Assembly (NCBI GenBank): GCA_036267135.1
Contig: DATAWQ010000066.1
Coordinates: 1-64,000 of the forward strand
From: PALSA-505 sp036267135
Lineage (GTDB): Bacteria; Actinomycetota; Actinomycetes; Streptosporangiales; Streptosporangiaceae
Length of the DNA stretch: 64,000 bases
Reading direction: 5' to 3'
In this document: positions 23,473-31,459 of the stretch, piece by piece
How the letters are laid out: each line of letters opens with the position of its first letter
How positions within the stretch are numbered: position 1 is the stretch's first letter
Notes under the pieces: model-generated
The model's input: only the letters and a program-made list of their open reading frames with translations
Told to the model about the DNA's origin: nothing
The model's database searches: none
Position numbers and translations under genes: made by a program

Positions 23473-25071
23473 GTGCCCGTTCTGACCTCGTCGCTGGATA
23501 CCGCCAGCGAGACGTTCCGCGCCAACCGCCAAGCGCAGCTCGCCCTGCTCGGCCAGCTCCGCGAGCAGCTCGACCTGGCCATCGCCGGCGGCGGTGAGCG
23601 CTACCAGCAGCGGCACAGGGACCGCGGCAAGCTGCTGGCCAGGGAGCGGATCGAGCTGCTGCTCGACCCGGACAGCCCGTTCCTCGAACTGTCCACCCTG
23701 GCCGCCTACGGCACCCAGTTCACCGTGGGCGCGAGCCTGGTCACCGGGATCGGCGTGGTGTCCGGCGTGGAGTGCGTGATCACCGCGAACGACCCGACCG
23801 TGCGCGGCGGCTCAGTGAACCCGTACTCGCTGCGCAAGTCGCTGCGGGCCGGCGAGATCGCCAGGACCAACCGGCTGCCCATGGTCCACCTGGTCGAGTC
23901 GGGCGGCGCCGACCTGCCCACCCAGGCCGACATCTTCGTGCCGGGCGGGCGGAGCTTCCACGACCTGACCGAGCTGTCCGCGCTCGGCATCCCCACGGTG
24001 GCGCTGGTGTTCGGCAACTCCACCGCGGGCGGGGCCTACATCCCCGGCCTGTGCGACTACTCGGTCATGGTGGACCGCAGGGCCAAGGTGTTCCTCGGCG
24101 GCCCGCCGCTGGTCAAGATGGCCACCGGGGAGGAGTCCGACGACGAGACGCTCGGCGGGGCGGACATGCACTCGCGGGTTTCCGGCCTGTCGGACTACTT
24201 TGCCGTGGACGAGCCGGACGCGATCAGGATCGGCCGCGCCATCATGGCCAGGATCAACTGGCACAAGCTCGGGCCGCCACCGAGGCCGCGCCCGGCCGCC
24301 CCCCGCTATGACCCCGGGGAGATACTCGGCCTCGTCCCGGCCGACGCCAAGGTGCCGTTCGACCCGCGCGAGGTGCTGGCCCGCGTCGTGGACGGCTCGC
24401 AGTTCGACGAGTACAAGCCGCTGTACGGCAGCTCGCTGGTCACCGGGTGGGCGGAGCTGCACGGCTACCCGGTCGGGGTGATCGCCAACCACCGGGGCGT
24501 GCTGTTCAGCGAGGAGTCGAAGAAAGCCACCGAGTTCATCCTGCTGGCCAACCAGTCCGACACCCCGCTGATCTTCCTGCAGAACACCACCGGTTACATG
24601 GTCGGCGCCAGCTACGAGCAGGGAGGCATCATCAAGGACGGCGCGAAGATGATCAACGCGGTGACCAACAGCACGGTGCCGCACCTGACCCTCAACATGG
24701 CTGCGTCGTTCGGGGCCGGCAACTACGGCATGTCCGGCCGCGCCTTCGACCCGAGGTTCGTCTTCGCCTGGCCCGGGGCCAAGCTGGCGGTCATGGGCGG
24801 GGCACAGCTGGCCGGCGTGCTGTCCATCGTGGACCGGGCCAGCGCGGCGGCCAAGGGCCGTGAGTTCGACGAGGAAGCCGACCGGGCCAGGACCACCATG
24901 ATCGAGGCTGGCATCGAGGCCGAGGCGCACGCGTTCGCGGTGAGCGGCCGGGTCTACGACGACGGCGTCGTGGACCCGCGCGACACCCGCACGGTCCTGG
25001 GCCTGGCCCTGTCCGCCGCGCACTCCAACACGGTCGAGGGCCGCCGCGGCTTCGGCGTCTTCCGGATGTGA
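23473..25071 (+). CDS. Acyl-CoA carboxylase, carboxyltransferase (beta) subunit
   Basis: A 532-residue carboxyltransferase of the methylcrotonyl/geranyl/propionyl-CoA carboxylase type. The N-terminal crotonase half has RHRDRGKLLARERIELLLDP (residues about 45-64) and GGSVNPYSLRKSLRAGEIA. The C-terminal half has GYPVGVIANHRGVLFSEE, FLQNTTGYMVG (oxyanion loop) and MAASFGAGNYGMSGRAFDPRF. It moves carboxyl from biotin to an acyl-CoA. The pattern QNTTGYMVG with the long insert favours methylcrotonyl or geranyl-CoA types over acetyl-CoA. GTG 23473 starts an operon; the next gene overlaps by 4 bp. Confidence 0.9.
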   Translation: MPVLTSSLDTASETFRANRQAQLALLGQLREQLDLAIAGGGERYQQRHRDRGKLLARERIELLLDPDSPFLELSTLAAYGTQFTVGASLVTGIGVVSGVECVITANDPTVRGGSVNPYSLRKSLRAGEIARTNRLPMVHLVESGGADLPTQADIFVPGGRSFHDLTELSALGIPTVALVFGNSTAGGAYIPGLCDYSVMVDRRAKVFLGGPPLVKMATGEESDDETLGGADMHSRVSGLSDYFAVDEPDAIRIGRAIMARINWHKLGPPPRPRPAAPRYDPGEILGLVPADAKVPFDPREVLARVVDGSQFDEYKPLYGSSLVTGWAELHGYPVGVIANHRGVLFSEESKKATEFILLANQSDTPLIFLQNTTGYMVGASYEQGGIIKDGAKMINAVTNSTVPHLTLNMAASFGAGNYGMSGRAFDPRFVFAWPGAKLAVMGGAQLAGVLSIVDRASAAAKGREFDEEADRARTTMIEAGIEAEAHAFAVSGRVYDDGVVDPRDTRTVLGLALSAAHSNTVEGRRGFGVFRM

Positions 25072-27092
25072 CGGCGGTGCCCATCCAGAAACTCCTGATC
25101 GCGAACCGGGGGGAGATCGCGTCCCGGGTGATGCGGACCGCGCACCGGCTGGGTATCTCGACGGTCGCTGTCTACTCCGACCCGGACGCCGGGTTGCCGT
25201 TCGTCGCCCAGGCGGACGAGGCGGTCCGGCTGCCGGGGGCGGCGCCCGCCGACACCTACCTGCGGGGTGACCTCATACTCGCGGCGGCCGCGATCACCGG
25301 CGCGGACGCCATCCACCCTGGCTACGGCTTCCTGTCGGAGAACGCCGGCTTCGCCCGCGACTGCGCGGCGGCCGGGGTGGTCTTCGTCGGCCCGCCGGCC
25401 GACGCCATCGCCGCCATGGGCTCCAAGCTGGCGGCCAAGGCGCTGATGGAGTCGGCCGGGGTGCCCGTGCTGCCCGGCGCGACCGTGGATGACAGCACCG
25501 ACCTTGACCAGGCCGGCGCCCGGGTGGGCTTCCCGCTCCTGGTCAAGGCCGCCTTCGGCGGCGGCGGGCGGGGCATGCGGCTGGTCCGCGAGCCGGGCGG
25601 GCTGGCCGAAGCCGTGGCCGCCGCCAGCCGCGAGGCCCAGGCCGCGTTCGGCGACGGCACCGTCTTCCTCGAACGGTTCGTCACCGATCCCCGGCACGTC
25701 GAAGTGCAGATACTCGGCGACACCCACGGCACGGTGGTACACCTGTTCGAGCGCGAGTGCTCGATACAGCGCCGCTACCAGAAGATCATCGAGGAGTCAC
25801 CCTCGCCCGCCGTGGACGACGCGCTGCGGGCCGCGCTCGGCGAGGCCGCGGTCGCCGCCGGGAAGGTCATCGGCTACGCCGGCGCCGGCACCGTGGAGTT
25901 CGTGCTCGACGACGCCGGCCGGTTCTACTTCCTGGAGGTCAACACCAGGCTGCAGGTGGAGCACCCGGTCACCGAACTGGTCACCGGCCTCGACCTGGTC
26001 CAGGCGCAGCTCGGTGTGGCCGAGGGCGAGCCGCTGCCCACCGAGATCACCGACGCCACCCTCACCGGGCACGCCATCGAGGCCAGGCTGTACGCCGAGG
26101 ACGTCCCGGCCGGCTTCCTGCCCTGCACCGGGACCCTGCACCGGTTCACGATCCCGGCCGGAGACGGAATCAGGGTGGACGCGGGCTACGCGGACGGCTC
26201 GGCGGTCAGCCCGCACTACGACGCGATGCTGGCCAAGGTCATCGCGCACGGCCGGACCCGGGCGCAGGCCGCCAGGCGGCTGGCCCGCGCGCTGGCCCGG
26301 GCCCGGCTGCACGGCGTGACCACGAACCGGGGCCTGCTGCTCGGGGTGCTGCGCGAGCCCGAGTTCCTGGCCGGGTGCACCGACACCGGCTACCTCACCA
26401 GGCACGACCCAGCCGGGCTGAGCCGGGCCGCGCTCGGCGATCCGGCCGTCCACGCCGCGGTGGCCGCCCTGGCCAGGCAGGCGGCCCACCGGGCCGAGGC
26501 CCCGGTGCTGGCCACGCTGCCGTCCGGCTGGCGCAACGTGGCGTCCGCGCCGAACCGGGTCAGCTACCGGGTCGACGGCCGGGACTACGAGGTGACGTAC
26601 CGACTGTCCGGCCGGGCCGGTGAGGCGTCCGACGTCGAGGTGGACGGGCAGCCGCTGGGCTCGCGGGTGGTGGTCGTGCGCGCGGCCGCCGACGCCGTCG
26701 ACCTGGAGGTGGACGGCCTGCGCCGGGTCTACTCGGTGCACCGCGGGGCCGCCGGCGCCGGGCCGGCGCCGGTCTGGGTGGACGGGCCCGACGGCGCGAC
26801 CACGCTCACCGAGCTGCCCAGGTTCGCCGACCCGAGCGCGGTGCCCCGGGGCGGCTCGCTGCTGGCGCCCATGCCCGGTCTGGTGGTCCGGGTGCTGGCC
26901 GAGGCCGGTGCGGCCGTCACCGCCGGCCAGCCGCTGGTGGTGCTGGAGGCGATGAAGATGGAGCACACGGTGACCGCGCCGTCGGACGGTGTGCTGGCCG
27001 AACTGCGCGCCAGCGCGGGCGAGCAGGTCGACGCCGGCCAGGTGCTCGCCGTGGTCGAGACCCCCGATTCCGCTGCCCCCGAGGAGACCTGA
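25068..27092 (+). CDS. Acyl-CoA carboxylase, biotin carboxylase/BCCP (alpha) subunit
   Basis: A 674-residue biotin-dependent carboxylase alpha chain of 3-methylcrotonyl type. The order is biotin carboxylase N-lobe (LIANRGEIASRVMRTA), ATP-grasp (KAAFGGGGRGMRLV, then ERECSIQRRYQKIIEESPSP and EVNTRLQVEHPVTE), biotin carboxylase C-domain, a BT-like linker of strands (about 470-590) and C-terminal biotinyl domain with EAMKMEH (biotin lysine K630). GTG 25068 overlaps the beta gene's stop (GTGA), so the two subunits are made in equal amounts. It forms the carboxylase complex with the preceding gene. Confidence 0.92.
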   Translation: MTAVPIQKLLIANRGEIASRVMRTAHRLGISTVAVYSDPDAGLPFVAQADEAVRLPGAAPADTYLRGDLILAAAAITGADAIHPGYGFLSENAGFARDCAAAGVVFVGPPADAIAAMGSKLAAKALMESAGVPVLPGATVDDSTDLDQAGARVGFPLLVKAAFGGGGRGMRLVREPGGLAEAVAAASREAQAAFGDGTVFLERFVTDPRHVEVQILGDTHGTVVHLFERECSIQRRYQKIIEESPSPAVDDALRAALGEAAVAAGKVIGYAGAGTVEFVLDDAGRFYFLEVNTRLQVEHPVTELVTGLDLVQAQLGVAEGEPLPTEITDATLTGHAIEARLYAEDVPAGFLPCTGTLHRFTIPAGDGIRVDAGYADGSAVSPHYDAMLAKVIAHGRTRAQAARRLARALARARLHGVTTNRGLLLGVLREPEFLAGCTDTGYLTRHDPAGLSRAALGDPAVHAAVAALARQAAHRAEAPVLATLPSGWRNVASAPNRVSYRVDGRDYEVTYRLSGRAGEASDVEVDGQPLGSRVVVVRAAADAVDLEVDGLRRVYSVHRGAAGAGPAPVWVDGPDGATTLTELPRFADPSAVPRGGSLLAPMPGLVVRVLAEAGAAVTAGQPLVVLEAMKMEHTVTAPSDGVLAELRASAGEQVDAGQVLAVVETPDSAAPEET

Positions 27093-27901
27093 TGCCCGCC
27101 GACATGAACGACCTCGCCGACGACCTGGCGGCCGAGACCGTCGTGCTGCGTGCGCTGGTGGCCGGCCTGGACGAGCCGGGCTGGCGGCAGGACACCCCCG
27201 CGCCCGGCTGGACCATCGCCGACCAGATCAGCCACCTCGCCCACTTCGACGAGGCGGCGATACGGTCCGCCACCAGGCCGCGCGAGTTCACCGACGAGCT
27301 GGCCCAGTTCCTGGCCGACGGCGTCGACCCCGATGGGATCGCCGAGCGGTACCGGACCGTGCCGCCGGCCACGCTGCTCGACTGGTTCGACACCTCTAGG
27401 GCCGAACTGCTCACCACGTTCCGCGCGCTCGACCCGTCGGTGCGGGTGCCCTGGTTCGGCCTGCACATGAGCGCCGCGTCCTCGCTCACCGCCCGACTGA
27501 TGGAGACCTGGGCGCACGGCCAGGACGTCGCCGACGCCCTGGGGGCGTTCCGGGAGCCGACCGACCGGCTGCGGCACGTGGCCCACATCGGCGTGGCCGC
27601 CCGCCCGTTCAGCTTCGCCGCCCACGGCAGGCCGATCCCGGCGGAGAAGGTCAGGGTCGAGCTGATCTCACCCGGTGGCGACATGTGGCTGTGGGGCCCG
27701 CCCGGGGTGCCCGACCGGGTGGCGGGCAGCGCCCTGGACTTCTGCCTGGCCGTCACCCAGCGGCGCCACCTCGACGACACCTCGCTGGTCGTCTCCGGCC
27801 CGGTCGCCACCGAATGGATGGCGATCGCCCAGGCCTTCGCGGGGGCCCCGGGGGCGGGCCGGCGGCCGGGTCAGTTCGGCCGCGGGGGACAGGGCACGTG
27901 A
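27092..27901 (+). CDS. TIGR03084-type DinB/mycothiol maleylpyruvate isomerase-fold protein
   Basis: A 269-residue protein of the TIGR03084 family. The N-terminal DinB-like four-helix domain has PAPGWTIADQISHLAHFDEAAI, with the metal His in SHLAHFD, and MSAASSLTARLMETWAHGQDVADALG, with the second His. The C-terminal region is SCP-2-like (ISPGGDMWLWGPPG, TQRRHLDDTSL). Related proteins use mycothiol. The start overlaps the carboxylase stop by one base (TGATG), and its stop overlaps the next start by 4 bp, so it is embedded in the acyl-CoA carboxylase/AtuA operon. The exact role in branched-chain or terpene degradation is unknown. Confidence 0.85.
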   Translation: MPADMNDLADDLAAETVVLRALVAGLDEPGWRQDTPAPGWTIADQISHLAHFDEAAIRSATRPREFTDELAQFLADGVDPDGIAERYRTVPPATLLDWFDTSRAELLTTFRALDPSVRVPWFGLHMSAASSLTARLMETWAHGQDVADALGAFREPTDRLRHVAHIGVAARPFSFAAHGRPIPAEKVRVELISPGGDMWLWGPPGVPDRVAGSALDFCLAVTQRRHLDDTSLVVSGPVATEWMAIAQAFAGAPGAGRRPGQFGRGGQGT

Positions 27902-29697
27902 CCGCGCCCGGGACCGGGCGCAGGCCCGTCCGCGTCGCCAACTGCTCCGGCTTCTACGGCGACAAGCTGTCGGCCGCCAGCGAGATGCTGGCCGGCCCGA
28001 TCGACGTGCTCACCGGCGACTACCTGGCCGAGCTGACCATGCTGATCCTGTGGAAGTCCAGGCTCAAGGACCCAGGCCTCGGCTACGCCCGTACGTTCCT
28101 GCGCCAGATGGAGGACGTGCTCGGCCCCTGCCTGGAGCGGGGCGTGAAGGTCGTGGCCAACGCCGGCGGCCTCAACCCGGCGGGCCTGGCCGCGAAGCTG
28201 GCGGAACTGGCGGGCAGGCTCGGCCTGACCGCGCGCATCGCGTACCTGACCGGCGACGACCTCACCGACCGGGTACCTGGACTGCAGGAGAAGGGCATCG
28301 GCCTGGCCAACCTCGACACCGGCCAGCCGCTGGCCCAGGCCGGCCTGCCGGTGGTGACGGCCAACGCCTACCTGGGCGGGTGGGGGATCGCCGCCGCGCT
28401 GGCGGCGGGCGCCGACATCGTGGTCTGCCCGCGGGTCACCGACGCCAGCCTCGCGGTCGGCCCGGCCGCCTGGTGGCACGGCTGGCGCCGCGACGACTGG
28501 GACGCGCTGGCCGGCGCGGTGCTGGCCGGCCACATCATCGAGTGCGGGCCGCAGGCCACCGGCGGCAACTACAGCTTCCTCGACGAGATCACCGACCGCC
28601 GGTACCCGGGATTCCCGATCGCGGAGATCGCGGCCGACGGCAGCTCGGTGATCACCAAGCACGACGGCACCGGGGGAGTGGTCAGCGTGGGCACCGTCAC
28701 CGCCCAGTTGCTGTACGAGATCGCCGAGCCCGCCTACCTCAACCCGGACGTGACCACCCACTTCGACACGGCCCGGCTTGAGCAGGCGGGGCCGGACCGG
28801 GTGGCCATCACCGGCGTGCGGGGGTCACCGCCGCCGGACACGCTCAAGGTCGCGCTGAACATGCTCGGCGGCTACCGCAACACGATGACCATGGTGCTCA
28901 CCGGCCTGGACATCGAGCAGAAGGCGGAGCACGCCCGGCAGTTGCTGCTGGCCAGCCTCGGCGGCACCGGCGCCTTCGACGAGTTCGACGTCAGGCTGCT
29001 GCGCTACGACCACCCGGACGCGCCCAGCAACGAGCAGGCCACCGCGCACCTGCGCATCACCGTCAAAGGCCAGGACGAGCGCGCGGCCGGCCGGGCCTTC
29101 TCCGACGCGGTGCTCGAGCAAGCGCTCGGCGGTTACGCCGGCTTCCACCTGACCACCCCGCCCACCGGCGCCAGCGCGTACGGCACCTACTGGCCCGCCC
29201 TGGTCCCGGCCGGCGAGGTCACCCACACCGTCCACCTCCCCGACGGCACCACCCAGGACATCCCGCACACCACCGCGGCCTCCTTGCCGCCCCCCGCTGT
29301 CTCAGCCGCCCCCCTCTCCCCCGAGGGGGAGTTGGAGGGTGACCGGGTCACCGTGCCGCTGGGCCGGCTGTGCGGGGCCCGGTCGGGCGACAAGGGCGGC
29401 AACGCCAACGTGGGATTCTGGGCCCGCGACGACCTTGTCTACGCCTGGCTGCGGGCCGAGCTCAGCACCGAGCGGCTCAGGAAGCTTCTGCCCGAGGCCG
29501 CCGACCTGAAGATCGACAGATTCGAGCTGCCCAACGTCCGGGCGCTGAACTTCGTGGTGCACGGCCTCATCGCCCCCGGTGTCGCCGCCACGACCCGCCC
29601 CGACGCCCAGGCTAAAGGGCTCGGCGAGTACCTCCGCTCCCGTCTCGTGGACGTCCCGACCGGGCTACTTGGTTTGAGTCCGGGGCAATCCGGCTAG
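27898..29697 (+). CDS. AtuA-family (DUF1446) acyclic-terpene/acyl-CoA catabolism protein
   Basis: A 599-residue protein. Residues 1-440 are the DUF1446/AtuA domain (VRVANCSGFYGDKLSAASEM, GGLNPAGLAAKL, ANAYLGGWGIAAALAAGADIV and CPRVTDASLAVGPAAWW). Residues about 490-595 form the AtuA-like ferredoxin-fold domain (GARSGDKGGNANVGFWARD, PNVRALNFVVHGL). The two are fused here, as in many actinomycetes. AtuA is required for citronellol/geraniol use in Pseudomonas, next to geranyl-CoA carboxylase; the same partnership with an acyl-CoA carboxylase is seen here. GTG 27898 overlaps the previous stop by 4 bp. It is the last gene of the operon. The reaction of AtuA proteins is not well defined. Confidence 0.88.
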   Translation: MTAPGTGRRPVRVANCSGFYGDKLSAASEMLAGPIDVLTGDYLAELTMLILWKSRLKDPGLGYARTFLRQMEDVLGPCLERGVKVVANAGGLNPAGLAAKLAELAGRLGLTARIAYLTGDDLTDRVPGLQEKGIGLANLDTGQPLAQAGLPVVTANAYLGGWGIAAALAAGADIVVCPRVTDASLAVGPAAWWHGWRRDDWDALAGAVLAGHIIECGPQATGGNYSFLDEITDRRYPGFPIAEIAADGSSVITKHDGTGGVVSVGTVTAQLLYEIAEPAYLNPDVTTHFDTARLEQAGPDRVAITGVRGSPPPDTLKVALNMLGGYRNTMTMVLTGLDIEQKAEHARQLLLASLGGTGAFDEFDVRLLRYDHPDAPSNEQATAHLRITVKGQDERAAGRAFSDAVLEQALGGYAGFHLTTPPTGASAYGTYWPALVPAGEVTHTVHLPDGTTQDIPHTTAASLPPPAVSAAPLSPEGELEGDRVTVPLGRLCGARSGDKGGNANVGFWARDDLVYAWLRAELSTERLRKLLPEAADLKIDRFELPNVRALNFVVHGLIAPGVAATTRPDAQAKGLGEYLRSRLVDVPTGLLGLSPGQSG

Positions 29698-29707
29698 ATT
29701 CGCTCCC

Positions 29708-30586
29708 ATGGGCACACCCGGGACAACCGTGATCGACCGGATCGTCAACGAGTCCGATTACCCGCTGGCCGACCAGGACGGGGAATCCTGGCGGCGGGTG
29801 GTGATGCGGGCCAGGCGGGGCCTCGCGGCCACCGGATCCTGTGTGCTGCCCGGCTTCCTCAACCCGGCCGCTCAGCTCGCGCTCGGGCCGCAATGCGCCA
29901 GCATCGCCAGCATCGCCGGACACGCCTACTTCGACGCCGAGACCGTGAACGTCTACAACCAGCCGCCCGACCCGTCCTGGCCGGCCGATCATCCCGGCCG
30001 CATCCCGATGCGGCGCGGCAACGCGTTCGTCCCGGCCGACCGCATCCCGGCGGGCTTCGTCATCGCCCAGCTCTACGCCAGCGAGCCGTTCGGCCGGTTC
30101 ATGGCGGCCTGCTTCGGCCTGCCCCGGCTCTACCCGCTGGCCGACCCGCTGGCCTGCCTGTGCCTCAACGTGATCCGCCCGGGCCAGGAGCACCCCTGGC
30201 ACTTCGACACCAACGAGTACACCGTGAGCATGGTCACCCAGCAGCCGCAGGCCGGCGGCGTCTTCGAGTACTGCCCCAATATCCGGTCCGCGGGCACGGA
30301 AAACTTCGCCGACGTCAGGGACGTGCTGACCGGCCGCGGCGAGCACCTCATCCACCGGCTGCCGCTGCGCCCCGGCGACCTCCAGCTGTTCCGTGGCCGG
30401 TACTCGCTGCACCGGGTCAGCCGGGTGGAGGGCGGCGCCGACCGCCATTCGGCGATCTTCGCCTACTGTGAGCAACCCGGCGTGGTGGGCACCGTGGCCC
30501 GCACCCGGCAGCTCTTCGGCCGGGTGCGGCCCGAGCATTTCGCCGCGGCCGATCGCTCGGGACGAGGCGACGCGCTCCTTGACTGA
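29708..30586 (+). CDS. Fe(II)/2-oxoglutarate oxygenase of the BesD/HalD/ArpA-like group (hydroxylase-type triad)
   Basis: A 292-residue non-heme iron oxygenase. HPWHFDTNEYTVS gives H165 and D167 of the facial triad. LQLFRGRYSLHRVSRV gives the distal His (H235), and R246 in ADRHSAIFAY is the 2-oxoglutarate arginine. The context PGQEHPWHFDTNE and QQPQAGGVFEYCPNIR is that of the free-amino-acid oxygenases related to the lysine halogenases BesD/HalD. Those halogenases have Gly where this protein has D167, so hydroxylation is expected and not chlorination. ATG 29708 lies 10 bp after the AtuA stop. It heads a four-gene operon with a methyltransferase, a carnitine-type acyltransferase and an HExxH protein; the substrate is probably a small amino acid or amine. 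Confidence 0.8.
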   Translation: MGTPGTTVIDRIVNESDYPLADQDGESWRRVVMRARRGLAATGSCVLPGFLNPAAQLALGPQCASIASIAGHAYFDAETVNVYNQPPDPSWPADHPGRIPMRRGNAFVPADRIPAGFVIAQLYASEPFGRFMAACFGLPRLYPLADPLACLCLNVIRPGQEHPWHFDTNEYTVSMVTQQPQAGGVFEYCPNIRSAGTENFADVRDVLTGRGEHLIHRLPLRPGDLQLFRGRYSLHRVSRVEGGADRHSAIFAYCEQPGVVGTVARTRQLFGRVRPEHFAAADRSGRGDALLD

Positions 30587-30587
30587 C

Positions 30588-31442
30588 ATGGACTACAACG
30601 ACACCGGCAAGGTCTCGTTCGACCACATCTACGACCATCCCGACCCGCGGGCCTACTTCGGCACGCTGGGCCGTCTGGACTATTGCATACCGCAACAGGC
30701 CACCGGCTACTTCCGTCGGTTGCTGGCCCGCCGGGCGGCGCGGTACCAGCGGCCGTCGACCGTCCTGGACATCGGCTGCTCGTACGGGATCAACGCGGCG
30801 CTGCTGCGCTGCGGGCTGACCATGGGCGACCTGTACCGGCGCTACTGCGACGGCGACGCGCCCACCGTGGCGACGCCGGTGCTACTGGCCCGCGACCAGG
30901 AAACCGTCCGGTCCCGCGATCACCTGCCCGGCACCCGTTTCATCGGCCTGGACGCCTCGCTGCCCGCGCTGTCCTATGCGACGCAGGCGGGCTTCCTCGA
31001 CGACGCGGTCCACGGCGACCTGGAGGCCGGTGACCCCACGGCCCGGCAGCGCCAGCAGCTCGCCGCCACCGACCTGATCATCTCGACCGGCTGCATCGGC
31101 TACGTCACCGGCCAGACGCTGTCCCGGGTGCTCGACGCCAACGACGGGCGCCGTCCGTGGCTGGCCCACTTCGTGCTGCGGATGTTCCCGTTCGACCCGG
31201 TTGCCGACTGTCTGGCAGGATTCGGCTACGAAACCGTAGGCTACGGGCGCCTGTTCAAGCAGCGGCGGTTCGCCTCCGCGCAGGAGCAGGCGCTCGTCCT
31301 GGACACCCTGGCGGAGGTGGGAGTGGATTCGCACGGCCTGGAGGCCGATGGGTGGTTCTACGCCCGGCTGTTCGTATCCTGCCTGCGCGGCGAATCAGAC
31401 GATGTTGGCCGGGAGTTCGACCCCGGCCTGAGCGACGGCTGA
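30588..31442 (+). CDS. Class I SAM-dependent methyltransferase of the oxygenase/acyltransferase operon
   Basis: A 284-residue class I methyltransferase. Residues 1-50 are a family-specific lead-in (DHPDPRAYFGTLGRLDYCIPQ). SAM motif I is TVLDIGCSYGINAAL (57-71), with an unusually long insert after it (DLYRRYCDGD...LLARDQE) before FIGLDASLPALSYA, the acidic ribose-binding strand. ATDLIISTGCIGYV is motif IV. The ATG at 30588 is one base after the oxygenase stop, so the two are coupled. By context it may N-methylate the hydroxylated product or its precursor. I do not recognise a characterised orthologue. Confidence 0.78.
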   Translation: MDYNDTGKVSFDHIYDHPDPRAYFGTLGRLDYCIPQQATGYFRRLLARRAARYQRPSTVLDIGCSYGINAALLRCGLTMGDLYRRYCDGDAPTVATPVLLARDQETVRSRDHLPGTRFIGLDASLPALSYATQAGFLDDAVHGDLEAGDPTARQRQQLAATDLIISTGCIGYVTGQTLSRVLDANDGRRPWLAHFVLRMFPFDPVADCLAGFGYETVGYGRLFKQRRFASAQEQALVLDTLAEVGVDSHGLEADGWFYARLFVSCLRGESDDVGREFDPGLSDG

Positions 31443-31459
31443 CCGGTGGCCACCGTTCA
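31443..31459 (+). repeat. Dispersed palindromic repeat, partial copy at a start codon
   Basis: 17 bp containing CGGTGGCCACCG and identical to positions 6-22 of the copy at 39971-39992. The GTG start of the acyltransferase gene (31446) lies inside it, so binding or folding here could affect translation. Confidence 0.8.

Noticed and set aside
29708..30586. Amino-acid halogenase
   Set aside because: The family resemblance is to BesD/HalD, but Asp167 fills the position where halogenases need Gly.
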